This document shows positions 51,539 to 61,548 of a stretch of 64,000 nucleotides of DNA, piece by piece. This DNA is from Chloroflexota bacterium (GTDB taxonomy: Bacteria; Chloroflexota; Dehalococcoidia; Bin125): NCBI GenBank assembly GCA_028874365.1, contig JAPPJZ010000033.1:62001-126000 (forward strand). The letters run 5' to 3'. A model generated the notes under the pieces. That model did not search any database and was not told the origin of the DNA. It saw only the letters and a list, made by a program, of their open reading frames with translations. A program made the position numbers and the translations under genes. Position 1 is the stretch's first letter; each line of letters begins with the position of its first letter.

Positions 51539-52084
51539 ATGGCCGTCCACCCGATTACCACGCTGCCGCGAGACGCCGCCGTCCTGCGCACTCCGGCCAG
51601 GCGGGTGCGCAACTTCGACGCGTCGCTGCGAGCCCTGGTCGCGGACATGATCGACTCGATGAACGCGGCACACGGCGTCGGCATCGCCGCGCCGCAAATC
51701 GGCATCGGGCTGCGCGTGGTCGTAATCGGCATGCCGGGCGAACGCCCCTTCGTCATGATCAATCCGGAAGTCGTCAAGCGCAGCGGCGAGCGCGAGCTGA
51801 TTGAAGGCTGTCTCAGCGTGCCTGGCTATCGCGGACGCGTGGTGCGTTCGACGCGTGTACTGGCCAAGGCGCAGGACATCTCCGGTCGGGAGATCCGCGT
51901 GCGGGCCGAGGACGATCTGCTTGCGCAATGCCTGGAGCATGAGATCGACCACATCAATGGTCGCGTCTACATCGACCACGTGCCCTCGATCGATCAGCTC
52001 TGGACGCTCGATGAGATGATCGCCGACGAGGACGACCAAGACCAGACCGAGGACGACGAAGACGAGCCCGATGACGACGACTGA
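51539..52084 (+). CDS. def: Peptide deformylase
   Basis: MNAAHGVGIAAPQIGIGLRVVVIG, EGCLSVPGYRG, QCLEHEIDHINGRVYID. Confidence 0.95.
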   Translation: MAVHPITTLPRDAAVLRTPARRVRNFDASLRALVADMIDSMNAAHGVGIAAPQIGIGLRVVVIGMPGERPFVMINPEVVKRSGERELIEGCLSVPGYRGRVVRSTRVLAKAQDISGREIRVRAEDDLLAQCLEHEIDHINGRVYIDHVPSIDQLWTLDEMIADEDDQDQTEDDEDEPDDDD

Positions 52085-53534
52085 GCCGCCGGCCGCGCTG
52101 CATGCGCTCGAGGCGGACGGCGTCTGGGTGGTCGGCGGAGCGGTCCGGGATGCCCTTGCCGGCGATGAAACCGATCAACTCGATCTCGATGTCGCAGTGG
52201 CCGACGCCGAGCGCTGGGCCCGCAGCGCGGCCCGGGCGCTCGGAGCTCCATCGGCCAGGATCAGCGCCCGCTTCGAGATCTGGCGGATTCCGCTGCCCAA
52301 TGGCCAGATCGACGTCTGGGATCTGCCGGACGATGACATCGAACGCGACCTGCGCCGCCGCGACTTCACTGTCAATTCGATGGCCGTCCCGCTCGCAAGC
52401 TTTCGCTCTGGGGAACTCGACGCCTCGCTGCTCGATCCGTACGGGGGCCGCAACGACATCGTTCGCCGCTCGCTTCGTCTCGTTACTGCAGAAGCGCTCA
52501 GGGATGATCCCTTGCGCATGCTGCGAGCTGTGCGGCTCGAGGCCGAAGCCGGTTGGCGTCCCGATGCCGAGCTGCGGTCGGCGATCAAGCGGGATGCCGC
52601 TCGGATCCTCGAGTCGGCCGCCGAACGGCGATGGGAAGAACTCCAGCGCATCCTCCTGAGTGATCGGCTCCCGTGGGCGTTGCGGCGTCTGGACCAGAGT
52701 GGGCTGGTCGATCGCATATTGCCGGAGCTCGCCCTCGGGCGCGGGGTCGACCAGCGGCCCGTCCATCGGCGCGATGTCTTCTGGCACCAGATCGATGCTG
52801 TGCGCTGGATTGTGCGGCTGACATCTCCGCTCGCTCCACGAGGGTTGCGGGCGTCGGCCATCTGGCGGGAACTGGAACCGCTGCTGCGGGAGCCGACCGT
52901 CCGCGCATCGCTGGACGAGTGGCGGCTGCCGCTGCGTCTCGCCACGCTGCTGCATGACATCGGCAAGCCGCAGACCCGCACTGTCGATGCGGATGGCTCG
53001 ACCCACTTCTTCGGCCACTCGGAGCTGGGCGCAGCAATGGCGCGGCAGCGCATGATCGAGATGCGAGTACCGTCCCGGACCGTCAATCGGGTCGAGCTCC
53101 TGATCGCGCAACACCTCCGCCCCGGACAGATCAACTCGCCGGGTAAGCCTCCCACGGATCGCGCTCTGCATCGCTTCCACGCCGCGCTCGGCGACGCGGC
53201 AGCGCCGCTCTGCTGGTTGTTCCTGGCCGACTCGCTCGCCACGGCCGGTGCTCATGCGCTGCTCCCTCGATGGCGCGGCTATGCGGCGCATGTCGCGCGA
53301 ATCCTCGCCTGGCAACCGAGACGAGCCGCGCCAACCGGGCGAGTCCTCGACGGCAACGCCATCATGGAAGCCGCCGGGCTCAAACCCGGTCCGCTCGTCG
53401 GGGAAATCCGTGCGAAGATCGATGAGGCTGCGGCGGTCGGCGAGATCGAAAGCGTTGAGGAAGCCCGCGAGATGGCCCGCCGCCTCGCGCAAGCCGAGTC
53501 ATTGTCTCTGAGCCACTTGACGACCGGTCACTAA
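52071..53534 (+). CDS. tRNA nucleotidyltransferase/poly(A) polymerase family protein with HD domain
   Basis: VWVVGGAVRDALAGDETDQLDLDVAV, RRRDFTVNSMAVPLA, DDPLRMLRAVRLEAEAGW, TLLHDIGKPQTR. Confidence 0.88.
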   Translation: MTTTEPPAALHALEADGVWVVGGAVRDALAGDETDQLDLDVAVADAERWARSAARALGAPSARISARFEIWRIPLPNGQIDVWDLPDDDIERDLRRRDFTVNSMAVPLASFRSGELDASLLDPYGGRNDIVRRSLRLVTAEALRDDPLRMLRAVRLEAEAGWRPDAELRSAIKRDAARILESAAERRWEELQRILLSDRLPWALRRLDQSGLVDRILPELALGRGVDQRPVHRRDVFWHQIDAVRWIVRLTSPLAPRGLRASAIWRELEPLLREPTVRASLDEWRLPLRLATLLHDIGKPQTRTVDADGSTHFFGHSELGAAMARQRMIEMRVPSRTVNRVELLIAQHLRPGQINSPGKPPTDRALHRFHAALGDAAAPLCWLFLADSLATAGAHALLPRWRGYAAHVARILAWQPRRAAPTGRVLDGNAIMEAAGLKPGPLVGEIRAKIDEAAAVGEIESVEEAREMARRLAQAESLSLSHLTTGH

Positions 53535-53654
53535 CATAGTACGCCTGTACTGAACACTGCCAGAGCAAATGAAACCGGTCATGCCTGCCCGACTCGCTCC
53601 CTCAACGACGCTCCTCGCAGACGGCGAACGCCCTCGCCGCGTACCCGTCAGCGT

Positions 53655-53805
53655 CCGAACCGGTTCCTCCAGATCCGAACACAGCCGAACAAACCCGAAC
53701 GCATTCGGCCTTCCAGGACCTACCAAAGCTGACCACCCTGACCACACGATCTCCCGTAAAACACTGGGTGTTCGCGAGGATCGTCCACGGGAGAAATTCT
53801 CCTCT
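53655..53805 (-). repeat. Third dispersed copy of the intergenic hairpin plus 10-bp-phased repeat
   Basis: Minus strand TTTCTCCCGTGGACGATCCTCGCGAACACCCAGTGTTTTACGGGAGATCGTGTGGTCAGGGTGGTCAGCTTTGGTAGGTCCTGGAAGGCCGAATGCGTTCGGGTTTGTTCGGCTGTGTTCGG aligns with 30062-30200. Confidence 0.85.
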
Positions 53806-53897
53806 GACCACCTGTTGAGGCGACATAACTCACCTCGTCCCGATTGCTCCGTCTCGCACCGTACGCCAGCCCGAACGGGCGCTGGGAGGAACGCCGC

Positions 53898-54212
53898 ATG
53901 ACCGAAGTCATCCTGATCACGCTGCTCGTCGTGGCGCTGTTCTATCTCTTCTTCATCCGCCCGACGCGTTCCGAGGAGCGCCGTCGCCAGCGCGACCTCA
54001 ACGAACTGCGGGTCGGCGACACGGTACTCACGCGCGGCGGATTGATCGCCGAGGTGGAGGGCGTGGAGACGCCGGAAGACGGGCCGATGGTTGTCCTGCT
54101 GCGCCTGAACGACGACGTGGTCGTACGAGCGCGCACCGGCGCGGTGGAGGAACGGATCGAGGCGGCCGAGGCGGAGGACGATCCCGATGACGCGAGTCAA
54201 GACGACCGATGA
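53898..54212 (+). CDS. yajC: Preprotein translocase subunit YajC
   Basis: MTEVILITLLVVALFYLFFIRPTRSEERRRQRDLNELRVGDTVLTRGGLIAEV; directly upstream of secDF. Confidence 0.9.
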   Translation: MTEVILITLLVVALFYLFFIRPTRSEERRRQRDLNELRVGDTVLTRGGLIAEVEGVETPEDGPMVVLLRLNDDVVVRARTGAVEERIEAAEAEDDPDDASQDDR

Positions 54213-54355
54213 GAACGTCCCGGCGCTTGCTGAATGCAACCATTCGCCTGCCTATGCTGAACCGACATAAGCGGGATAGAGTGCGCTAAGCACTTGGGTC
54301 GGATCCTGCGCCAACCGCAGGATGTCCACGCGGTTGATCGGCGGCCTCACAGGCA

Positions 54356-56095
54356 ATGGACTTCATCAGACGATTCAAGTTCCGCGACGTCTACGTCTTC
54401 GCCCTGATCATCATCCTCACCGCTTTCGCGATTGCGGCCGCGTGGCCGGGTAATCCCGACCGCTACCTGCCCAGCTTCATTCCCTGGCCTCAGGGCGGCG
54501 GCGTCAGCGTGGGCGACTGGACCCGCAACGAGTTCCGACTCGGTCTCGATCTCGCCGGCGGCGTCTCGATCACCCTGGAGGTGGCCGGTGAAGCGGCGCC
54601 GGTGCGGCGCGGCGAATCGCTCAACCAGTTCCTCGAACGCGAGGGACTCGAGCTGGATGACATCTTCGATCTGAACCCGGCCCTGTCCGATCTCGAACCC
54701 GTCGAGTACGACCTGCCGCTGCCCGACAACATCCCGGAGCTTGTGCTGCCGCTCAATGTCGACGACGCCTCGCTGGAGGAGGCGGTGGCCGAATCGCAGC
54801 GCGTGATCGAGGAGCGCGTCAATGGCTTCGGCATCTCCGAGGCCGAAGTCACGGTCGTCGGCGGCGACCGCATCAACGCGCAGATTCCCGGCGTCGACGC
54901 GGACGAGGCGTCGGACCTGGTCGGGTCAACGGCGCTGCTGGAGTTCCGATTCATTGACGCTGCCCAGCCACAGCCGCCGCGGCCGCTCGATCGACTCTCG
55001 ATCGGCGCCGCCGTCCACGATGTCTGGGACTCAACCCTGCCGCACGAGGACGCCCGTTTCGTTCGTCGCGCCGAGCCCTACTTCATTCCGCCTCCCGACG
55101 AGGACGTGCTCATCGGCGACGGCGTCCGCTGGCTGCCGGCGACCGGGATCAATGCCGAGGGCAAGACCGTCCAACTGACCGGCCGACACCTGCTCGCCGA
55201 TTCCATCTCCCGCACGATCGAGCAGGGCGGGACGCCGGCGCTGACCTTCGCGCTCGACGACGAGGGTGCGCGGCTGATGGAGCAGATCACGCGGCGACTG
55301 TTCGAGAACCGCGCCCCGCTCGGCATCTTCGTTGACGGACGGCTGATCTCCAGTCCCTCGGTCAACGCCGTGATTTCAGACAGCGGAATCATCAACGGCC
55401 TCTCAGAAGAGGACGCAATCACGCTCAGGCGTCAGCTCCGCGCCGGCGCGCTGCCGATCAACTTGCGCGTCCTGCAAAGCACCGAAGTGGCAGCCACGCT
55501 CGGCGAAGACTCGGTGATCGACACCGTCCAGGCGGGCGTGGTCGCCTTCGTCGCGATTGTCGTCTTCATGATGATCTACTACCGCGTGCCCGGCGTCGTC
55601 GCCGCGCTGGCGTTGATCGTCTACGCGGCCGGCGTCATGGCGACGTTCAAGCTGGTCCCCATCACGCTGACCCTCGCCGGCGTCGCCGGCCTGGTGCTCT
55701 CGATCGGCTTCGCCGTTGACGGCAACGTGCTGATCTTCGAGCGCCTCAAGGAGGAGTTGCGCCTCGGTCGCAGCCTGTCGGGTGCGGTCGAGACCGCCTG
55801 GGCGCGGGCCTGGCCCGCGATCCGAGACGGCAACGTCTCGACGATCATCACCGTCGCGATCCTCTGGCTCTTCGCCGACGCGCTCAACCAGAACCTGATC
55901 AAGTCCTTCGCCTTGGCGCTGCTGGTCGGCACCGGATTCAGCTTCGTCACCGTGATCTTCGTCACACGCAACTTCATGACCATCGCCGTCAGCACGGGTT
56001 GGGTGCGTGGACTGAGACCGTTCGGGGTGCGTCGGATGACGATCCAGCCACGAGCCGGCGGGGCGAGCAGCGGCGAGGGAGGCGCAACCGCATGA
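54356..56095 (+). CDS. secD: Protein translocase subunit SecD
   Basis: FRLGLDLAGGVSITLEV; VIEERVNGFGISEAEVTVVGGDRINAQIPG; IGFAVDGNVLIFERLKEELR. Confidence 0.96.
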   Translation: MDFIRRFKFRDVYVFALIIILTAFAIAAAWPGNPDRYLPSFIPWPQGGGVSVGDWTRNEFRLGLDLAGGVSITLEVAGEAAPVRRGESLNQFLEREGLELDDIFDLNPALSDLEPVEYDLPLPDNIPELVLPLNVDDASLEEAVAESQRVIEERVNGFGISEAEVTVVGGDRINAQIPGVDADEASDLVGSTALLEFRFIDAAQPQPPRPLDRLSIGAAVHDVWDSTLPHEDARFVRRAEPYFIPPPDEDVLIGDGVRWLPATGINAEGKTVQLTGRHLLADSISRTIEQGGTPALTFALDDEGARLMEQITRRLFENRAPLGIFVDGRLISSPSVNAVISDSGIINGLSEEDAITLRRQLRAGALPINLRVLQSTEVAATLGEDSVIDTVQAGVVAFVAIVVFMMIYYRVPGVVAALALIVYAAGVMATFKLVPITLTLAGVAGLVLSIGFAVDGNVLIFERLKEELRLGRSLSGAVETAWARAWPAIRDGNVSTIITVAILWLFADALNQNLIKSFALALLVGTGFSFVTVIFVTRNFMTIAVSTGWVRGLRPFGVRRMTIQPRAGGASSGEGGATA

Positions 56096-57294
56096 TTGAC
56101 TTCGTCGGCCGCCGCCGCATCTACGCGATCGTCTCGCTGCTCATGATTGTGCCCTCGCTGATCGGCCTCGCGATCTGGCAGTTCGAAGCCGGCCTCGATT
56201 TCGCCGGCGGCCTCGAGACCGAAGTCCGCTTCCTCGGCGATACGGAGCTCGACGACGTGAGCGAGGCGCTTGACGCGATTGACGAAACCCCCGAGGGGAC
56301 CGAATTCAGCGTTAGCGAGGGCGAAGGCGGCTCGTTCGTGGTCACCGGATCCGTGAGTCCGCCGTCGCTTGACGAAGCATTCACGGTCGCTGATCTCATC
56401 GGATCCACGCTCGGCAGCTCGTTGCCGAGCAGCATCAGCCTCGATCTCGATGTCGATGAGACCCAGGTACGCAGCGAGTTCTGGTTCCCCGGCGACGTCA
56501 CGCAGGACGAGGTTCGCGCCGCGCTGGAAACCGTTGGGCTGGGCGGCGCCAGAATCCAGGCCACCGCCGACTCCGCCTTCCGCCTCAGAGTCGAGCAGCC
56601 GGCCGATGGCGACCTCGAGCGTCTGCGCCAGCGGATCAACGAGTCGTTGCGGACCGAGATCGGCCGCATCGAAGTCCTCCAGAGTTCATCCGTCTCCGGG
56701 ACCCTCTCGGTTGAGATCGCTCGTGACGCCGGTGTCGCCCTCGCCGTCGCGGCCGCGGCGATCCTGATCTACATCTCGCTGGCCTTCCGGCGCCTGCCGA
56801 ACCCCGTGCTCTACGGCTCCGCGGCCATCGTCGCCCTGCTGCACGACATCACGATCGTGGCGGGCGCGTTCGCGATCGGCGGTCAGGTCGCCGGCCTCGA
56901 GGTCAACGCGATGTTCGTCACGGCCTTGCTCGCGATCATCGGGTACAGCGTCAACGACACGATCGTGGTCTTCGACCGCATCCGCGAAAACCTGCTCCTC
57001 GATCCGCGCGAGGACTTCCGCCGAGTCGTCAATGCCGCCATCACCCAGTCGCTGGGCCGCTCCCTGAACACCTCGATCACCGTCGTGCTCGCGCTCCTGG
57101 CACTGCTGTTGATCGGCGGGGTCACGATCCGCCCGTTCGTCGTCGTCCTGTTCATCGGCACGGTCGCCGGCACGTACTCGTCGATCGCGGTGGCCAGCCA
57201 GATCGTCTACCTCTGGCAGGATGGCACCCTGCCGCGGCTGCTGCGTCGCGGCGGAGAGCGTCGAGTCGTCCGACGCGTTGAGCGCCGCGCCTAA
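56092..57294 (+). CDS. secF: Protein translocase subunit SecF
   Basis: IDFVGRRRIYAIVSLLMIVPSL; GLDFAGGLETEVRF; IIGYSVNDTIVVFDRIRENLL. Confidence 0.96.
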   Translation: MIDFVGRRRIYAIVSLLMIVPSLIGLAIWQFEAGLDFAGGLETEVRFLGDTELDDVSEALDAIDETPEGTEFSVSEGEGGSFVVTGSVSPPSLDEAFTVADLIGSTLGSSLPSSISLDLDVDETQVRSEFWFPGDVTQDEVRAALETVGLGGARIQATADSAFRLRVEQPADGDLERLRQRINESLRTEIGRIEVLQSSSVSGTLSVEIARDAGVALAVAAAAILIYISLAFRRLPNPVLYGSAAIVALLHDITIVAGAFAIGGQVAGLEVNAMFVTALLAIIGYSVNDTIVVFDRIRENLLLDPREDFRRVVNAAITQSLGRSLNTSITVVLALLALLLIGGVTIRPFVVVLFIGTVAGTYSSIAVASQIVYLWQDGTLPRLLRRGGERRVVRRVERRA

Positions 57295-57301
57295 TCGCGC
57301 G

Positions 57302-59170
57302 CTATCCCTGTCTCAGCACCCGAGCGTCCCCGACCCGCCTCGTGATCCGATTCGTATCCAGGTGCTCGAGGAACGCCTGCGCCACCTTGCGGCTGGTGCC
57401 GAGACGGTCGCGCACATCGGCCAGAGTCGCCCGCTCCTGCTGCTCCAGCAGCGCCCGCGTCTCCGCCACCATCCCGTCGTAGACCGAGCGGTCCAGGTTC
57501 ACCCCGCCCTTGAGCTGGACGATCAGGTGCTGCGCCTCGAGATGCTCAAGCAGTTCCGGATCCGATTGCGAGTCGGCCTCCGGTCGGACGCCCTGATCCT
57601 TGAGCCGCTGCAGCAGTGCCGCCACCTGCGACTGCTGCGCCTGCGAAAGCTCGACTCGCCGTTCCGGCAGGTCGAACGAGCCGTCGTTGAGGATTAGTCG
57701 GCCGCCGTCGATCAACTGCTGTTGCAACACGGCGAACGCGCGCTGCGGCAGGCCGACGCGACTACGCAGGTCCTCGCGCGGCAATCCAGCTCGAAGCGGA
57801 AACTGTTTGACATAATTATCGACTGTTGCTTCGGCGCGCGCCGTGAGTGCTCCCAATCCGGTGTCCGACATCAACGTGGCGGATTCCGAGAGGCCGGCGT
57901 CGTCGAGGACGACGACCGACCCATCGCTGATCTGTCGCTCGATCGCAGCCGTCGCATCGTCGGAGGCCAGTTCGCTCCGGGCGAGTAGTTCACTCCAGCG
58001 GACCGGCTCCATCCGCTGCAGAACGGTCAGCAGCGTGTCGTCGGGCGAGCCGTCGAGCAAGCGTTGCAACGCCTCAAGCGTCGACGCGTCGTTGCGATGG
58101 TGCCGGCGTGGCCGGGTATCGACGATTCGTCCACCGGCCACGGTCGAGTCGGCCGAGCGAAGCACGAAGTGATCGCCGCGTGCCGCCGCGATCGGGCGTT
58201 CCAGGCGGAGTTGCGCCCAGGTCGACGCTCCGGGCCCCAACGAATCGCCCTCCAGCAACCTGACACGCGCTTGCACCTCATCCGCTCCCACGTGCAGGGT
58301 GCGGGTCGCGTTGTGCGGCAAGGCCCGTGACGCCTCTCGGACCGCCCGCAAGCGAATGTCGACGGCGCTGGTCGGCACCAGCCAACCCGGTGACGTCAAC
58401 ACCATCCCGCGTTCGAGATCGTTGGCCGAGACCCCGCTCAGGTTGACCGCCGTGCGAGCCCCGGGCGGTGCGACGTCAAGCGACTCCTCGTGCGACTGAA
58501 GGCCTCGAACCCGGCACTCGATCCGGCCTGGCTCGACGACAACGGCATCGCCCACCGACAACTCGCCGTCGAGCAGCGTGCCAGTGACGACTGCGCCGAA
58601 CCCGGAGATCGAGAACGAGCGGTCGATCGGCATTCGCGGCCGTCCCTGGTCGGCGATCGGCGGCAGATCGTCGATTGCATGATCGATCAGGCTCCGTAGC
58701 TCCTCGATTCCATCCCCCGTCAACGCCGATACCGGCGCAATCGCTGAGCCGGCAAGTGCGGTGCCTGCCAATAGCTCCACGATCTCTTCTTCGACCAGCG
58801 CGGTCCATTCCTCGTCAACCAGGTCGATCTTCGTCAGTGCGACGATGCCTCGATCGATGTCGAGCAGGTCGAGGATGTCGAGGTGCTCGCGGGTCTGCGG
58901 CATGACCCCTTCGTCGGCGGCGATCACGAGCAGCGCGAGATTGATCCCGCCGACGCCGGCCAGCATGTTCTTGATGAACCGTTCGTGACCGGGCACGTCG
59001 ACAATGCTCACCGCGCGTCCCGAGGACAGTTCGCACCAGGCGAAGCCGAGGTCGATCGTTAGTCCGCGCGCCTTCTCCTCGGCCCAGCGGTCGGGGTCGA
59101 TACCCGACAGGGCCTGGACCAGCGCGCTCTTGCCATGGTCCACGTGGCCTGCGGTGCCGATGACATACAC
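57302..59170 (-). CDS. selB: Selenocysteine-specific translation elongation factor
   Basis: [70 protein letters not shown]; SelB-type domain IV and winged-helix-like C-terminus. Confidence 0.92.
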   Translation of the reverse strand: MYVIGTAGHVDHGKSALVQALSGIDPDRWAEEKARGLTIDLGFAWCELSSGRAVSIVDVPGHERFIKNMLAGVGGINLALLVIAADEGVMPQTREHLDILDLLDIDRGIVALTKIDLVDEEWTALVEEEIVELLAGTALAGSAIAPVSALTGDGIEELRSLIDHAIDDLPPIADQGRPRMPIDRSFSISGFGAVVTGTLLDGELSVGDAVVVEPGRIECRVRGLQSHEESLDVAPPGARTAVNLSGVSANDLERGMVLTSPGWLVPTSAVDIRLRAVREASRALPHNATRTLHVGADEVQARVRLLEGDSLGPGASTWAQLRLERPIAAARGDHFVLRSADSTVAGGRIVDTRPRRHHRNDASTLEALQRLLDGSPDDTLLTVLQRMEPVRWSELLARSELASDDATAAIERQISDGSVVVLDDAGLSESATLMSDTGLGALTARAEATVDNYVKQFPLRAGLPREDLRSRVGLPQRAFAVLQQQLIDGGRLILNDGSFDLPERRVELSQAQQSQVAALLQRLKDQGVRPEADSQSDPELLEHLEAQHLIVQLKGGVNLDRSVYDGMVAETRALLEQQERATLADVRDRLGTSRKVAQAFLEHLDTNRITRRVGDARVLRQG

Positions 59171-59186
59171 GCGTTTACCCTGACCC

Positions 59187-59246
59187 TTGCTGACCTGCGT
59201 GCTGACATGCGTACTGACATGCCTGCTGACACGCTGGCTGGCATGC
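59187..59246 (+). repeat. 12-bp tandem repeat x5 in a divergent promoter region
   Basis: ttgctgacctgc gtgctgacatgc gtactgacatgc ctgctgacacgc tggctggcatgc. Confidence 0.88.
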
Positions 59247-59267
59247 CTACAGGGGAGGATATGTGCG

Positions 59268-60275
59268 ATGAAAGCGATCGTTGTTGACCCGCCGGGCAAG
59301 ACTGCCGATTCGCTCCGACTGGCTGAAGTGCCCGATCCGCAACCAAGCGATGAAGAGGTGCTGATTCGGGTCCACGCCACCGCGCTCAATCGCGCCGACA
59401 TCATGCAGCGCATGGGCGGCTACCCGCCGCAGCATGGCGCGTCGGATGTCTTAGGACTGGAACTCTCGGGCGAAGTGATCGAGACCGGCTCGCGGGTGCG
59501 CGAACTCGCGGTCGGCGATCGCGTTTACGGCCTCTCAGGCGGGGGCGGATACGGCGAACTGGCGACCCTGCATGAGTCGCTCGCCATGCCGATCCCGGAC
59601 GAACTCACCTACCACGAAGCCGCCTCGATTCCGGAAGTCTTCTTCACCGCCAACACCGCCGTGCGTACGCTCGGCGAGACCTTGCCGGGGGAACGTCTCC
59701 TGGTCCACGCGGGTGGCAGCGGCGTCGGTATCGCCGCAATCCAGATCGGGCGGCTGATTGGCGCAGAAGTCTGGATCACGGCCGGCTCGGACGAGAAGTG
59801 CGAGCGCGCTCGCGAACTCGGCGCCGATCTTGCGATCAACTACCGGGAACAGGACTTTGCGGAGGTCGTTCGCGAACAGACCGACGGTCGCGGTGTTGAC
59901 GTCATCCTCGACGTGATCGGTCGCGACTACTGGGACGCCAATCTCAAGTCGCTCGCCATCTCAGGACGCCTGGTGCTGGTCGGCCTGATGGGTGGAGCAG
60001 TCGCCGAGACCAACCTCGGGATGCTGATGCAAAAGCGGCTACGGGTCCACGGCACGGTGATGCGCTCACGTCCGCTGATCGACCGGGCGGAGATCACTCG
60101 TGACTACCAGCAGCACCTGGAGCCCGCCATCGTCAACGGCGACATGAAACCGGTCATTGACAGCGTCTTCCCGCTCAGTAAGGCCGCCGAGGCTCATGCC
60201 TACATGCAGGAGAACCAGAACTTCGGCAAGATCCTGCTCGACTGCATCGATATCGACGAGTTGTCGGAGGACTAG
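59268..60275 (+). CDS. NAD(P)H quinone oxidoreductase, PIG3-like (zinc-independent MDR)
   Basis: MKAIVVDPPGKTADSLRLAEVPDPQPSDEEVLIRVHATALNRADIMQRMGGYPPQHGASDVLGLELSGEV; GGSGVGIAAIQIGR. Confidence 0.93.
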   Translation: MKAIVVDPPGKTADSLRLAEVPDPQPSDEEVLIRVHATALNRADIMQRMGGYPPQHGASDVLGLELSGEVIETGSRVRELAVGDRVYGLSGGGGYGELATLHESLAMPIPDELTYHEAASIPEVFFTANTAVRTLGETLPGERLLVHAGGSGVGIAAIQIGRLIGAEVWITAGSDEKCERARELGADLAINYREQDFAEVVREQTDGRGVDVILDVIGRDYWDANLKSLAISGRLVLVGLMGGAVAETNLGMLMQKRLRVHGTVMRSRPLIDRAEITRDYQQHLEPAIVNGDMKPVIDSVFPLSKAAEAHAYMQENQNFGKILLDCIDIDELSED

Positions 60276-61453
60276 GCCGGCGCAACGTCGAGCAAGCGCA
60301 CGAAGATCTCATTCGCCACCGCGTGCCCACGCCTGCTCAGACGGAGCCGACCATCGGCTCGTTGCGCCAGCCCGTTGTCGACCGCCCAATCGAGCGTGGG
60401 CCGAAACTCCTCGTACTCGTCGGGCAGCGACGATTCATCAACGCCGTCCATCAGCCGCAGTCCCGACGTCAGAGTGTCGATCAGGTTCTCCCGCTCGCTC
60501 GGTCGCTCCGCTTCGACGATGGCCGGCGAAGGCAGCCCTTCTGGGGCATGCGCGAACTCCTGCTCCTGGCGAAGACGATCGATGTAGATTCGCGGGCTCC
60601 GCACGACCTGGTAACGCACACCATCCACAAACCCATGCGCGCCGGGTCCGATCGCTGCGTACTCCTGGTTGCGCCAGTAAATCAGATTGTGCTCGCACCG
60701 GAGTCCGTGGCGCGCGTAGTTGGACGTCTCGTATTGCTCGAAACCCGCGTGCAGCAGTCGTTCCGAAGTCCAATCGGCAATGTCGGCGACGCGGTCGGGG
60801 TCGGCCTCAATGACCCGTCCCGCCGCCACACGGGCGGCGAGCGGCGTCCCTTCCTCGACGGTCAGCGCGTAGCAGGAGAGATGATCGGGACCGTCGCCGT
60901 TCCAGCCCAGGACCCGTTCGACCGTCGATTGCCATGTCTCGAGGGATTGGCCGGGCAGACCGTAGATCAAATCGAGATTGACGTTCTCGAATCCGGCGGC
61001 GCGAATCATCTCGAACGCCGACTCGGCACGCGCGGCGCTATGAATCCGGTCGAGGAACACCAACTCGGACGCGTCCAACGACTGCACGCCCATCGATATC
61101 CGGTTGACGCCCGCTTGCCGGTACGACTCCAGGCGCTCTGGTTCGACGCTCTCAGGATTTGCCTCGAGCGTGATTTCGGCAGCCTGGTCGATGTCAATCA
61201 GTCGGCGAATCTCGTCCAGTAGGCGGCTCACTGACTCACCGGGAAGCAGGCTGGGTGTGCCTCCGCCGATGAAGATCGTCGATACTTGTCGACCCCTGAG
61301 CCGTGGCGCCCAAAGCTTCGCTTCGACGAGCGCCGCCGCGAGCCATTCGGCCTGCATGTCTTCGATACCCGCGTACGAATTGAAATCGCAGTAGGAGCAC
61401 TTCACCGTGCAGAACGGCACATGCACGTAGAAGCCGAGCGGAGAATCGGTCAC
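60272..61453 (-). CDS. hemW: HemW-like radical SAM protein (coproporphyrinogen III oxidase family)
   Basis: FYVHVPFCTVKCSYCDFNSYAG; FIGGGTPSLL; LEANPESV; NRISMGVQSLD. Confidence 0.92.
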   Translation of the reverse strand: MTDSPLGFYVHVPFCTVKCSYCDFNSYAGIEDMQAEWLAAALVEAKLWAPRLRGRQVSTIFIGGGTPSLLPGESVSRLLDEIRRLIDIDQAAEITLEANPESVEPERLESYRQAGVNRISMGVQSLDASELVFLDRIHSAARAESAFEMIRAAGFENVNLDLIYGLPGQSLETWQSTVERVLGWNGDGPDHLSCYALTVEEGTPLAARVAAGRVIEADPDRVADIADWTSERLLHAGFEQYETSNYARHGLRCEHNLIYWRNQEYAAIGPGAHGFVDGVRYQVVRSPRIYIDRLRQEQEFAHAPEGLPSPAIVEAERPSERENLIDTLTSGLRLMDGVDESSLPDEYEEFRPTLDWAVDNGLAQRADGRLRLSRRGHAVANEIFVRLLDVAPA

Positions 61454-61548
61454 GCCACGAGTGTATGTCTCTGCGTCAGTGTCAAAGCTGATTGCCCGCG
61501 CATCGACTTGGTGACACAGTGAATCCGTTCAATGGTTGGGAGGCGTCG

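Noticed and set aside
53538-53551. AGTACGCCTGTACT, matching the RGTACNNNDGTWC form of some LexA boxes
   Set aside because: A single short palindrome about 350 bp from yajC with no SOS gene nearby; LexA specificity in this lineage unknown, chance match likely.
53499-54239. 246-aa minus-strand ORF spanning the third repeat copy and yajC
   Set aside because: Composite shadow frame over the repeat and antisense to yajC; no domain.
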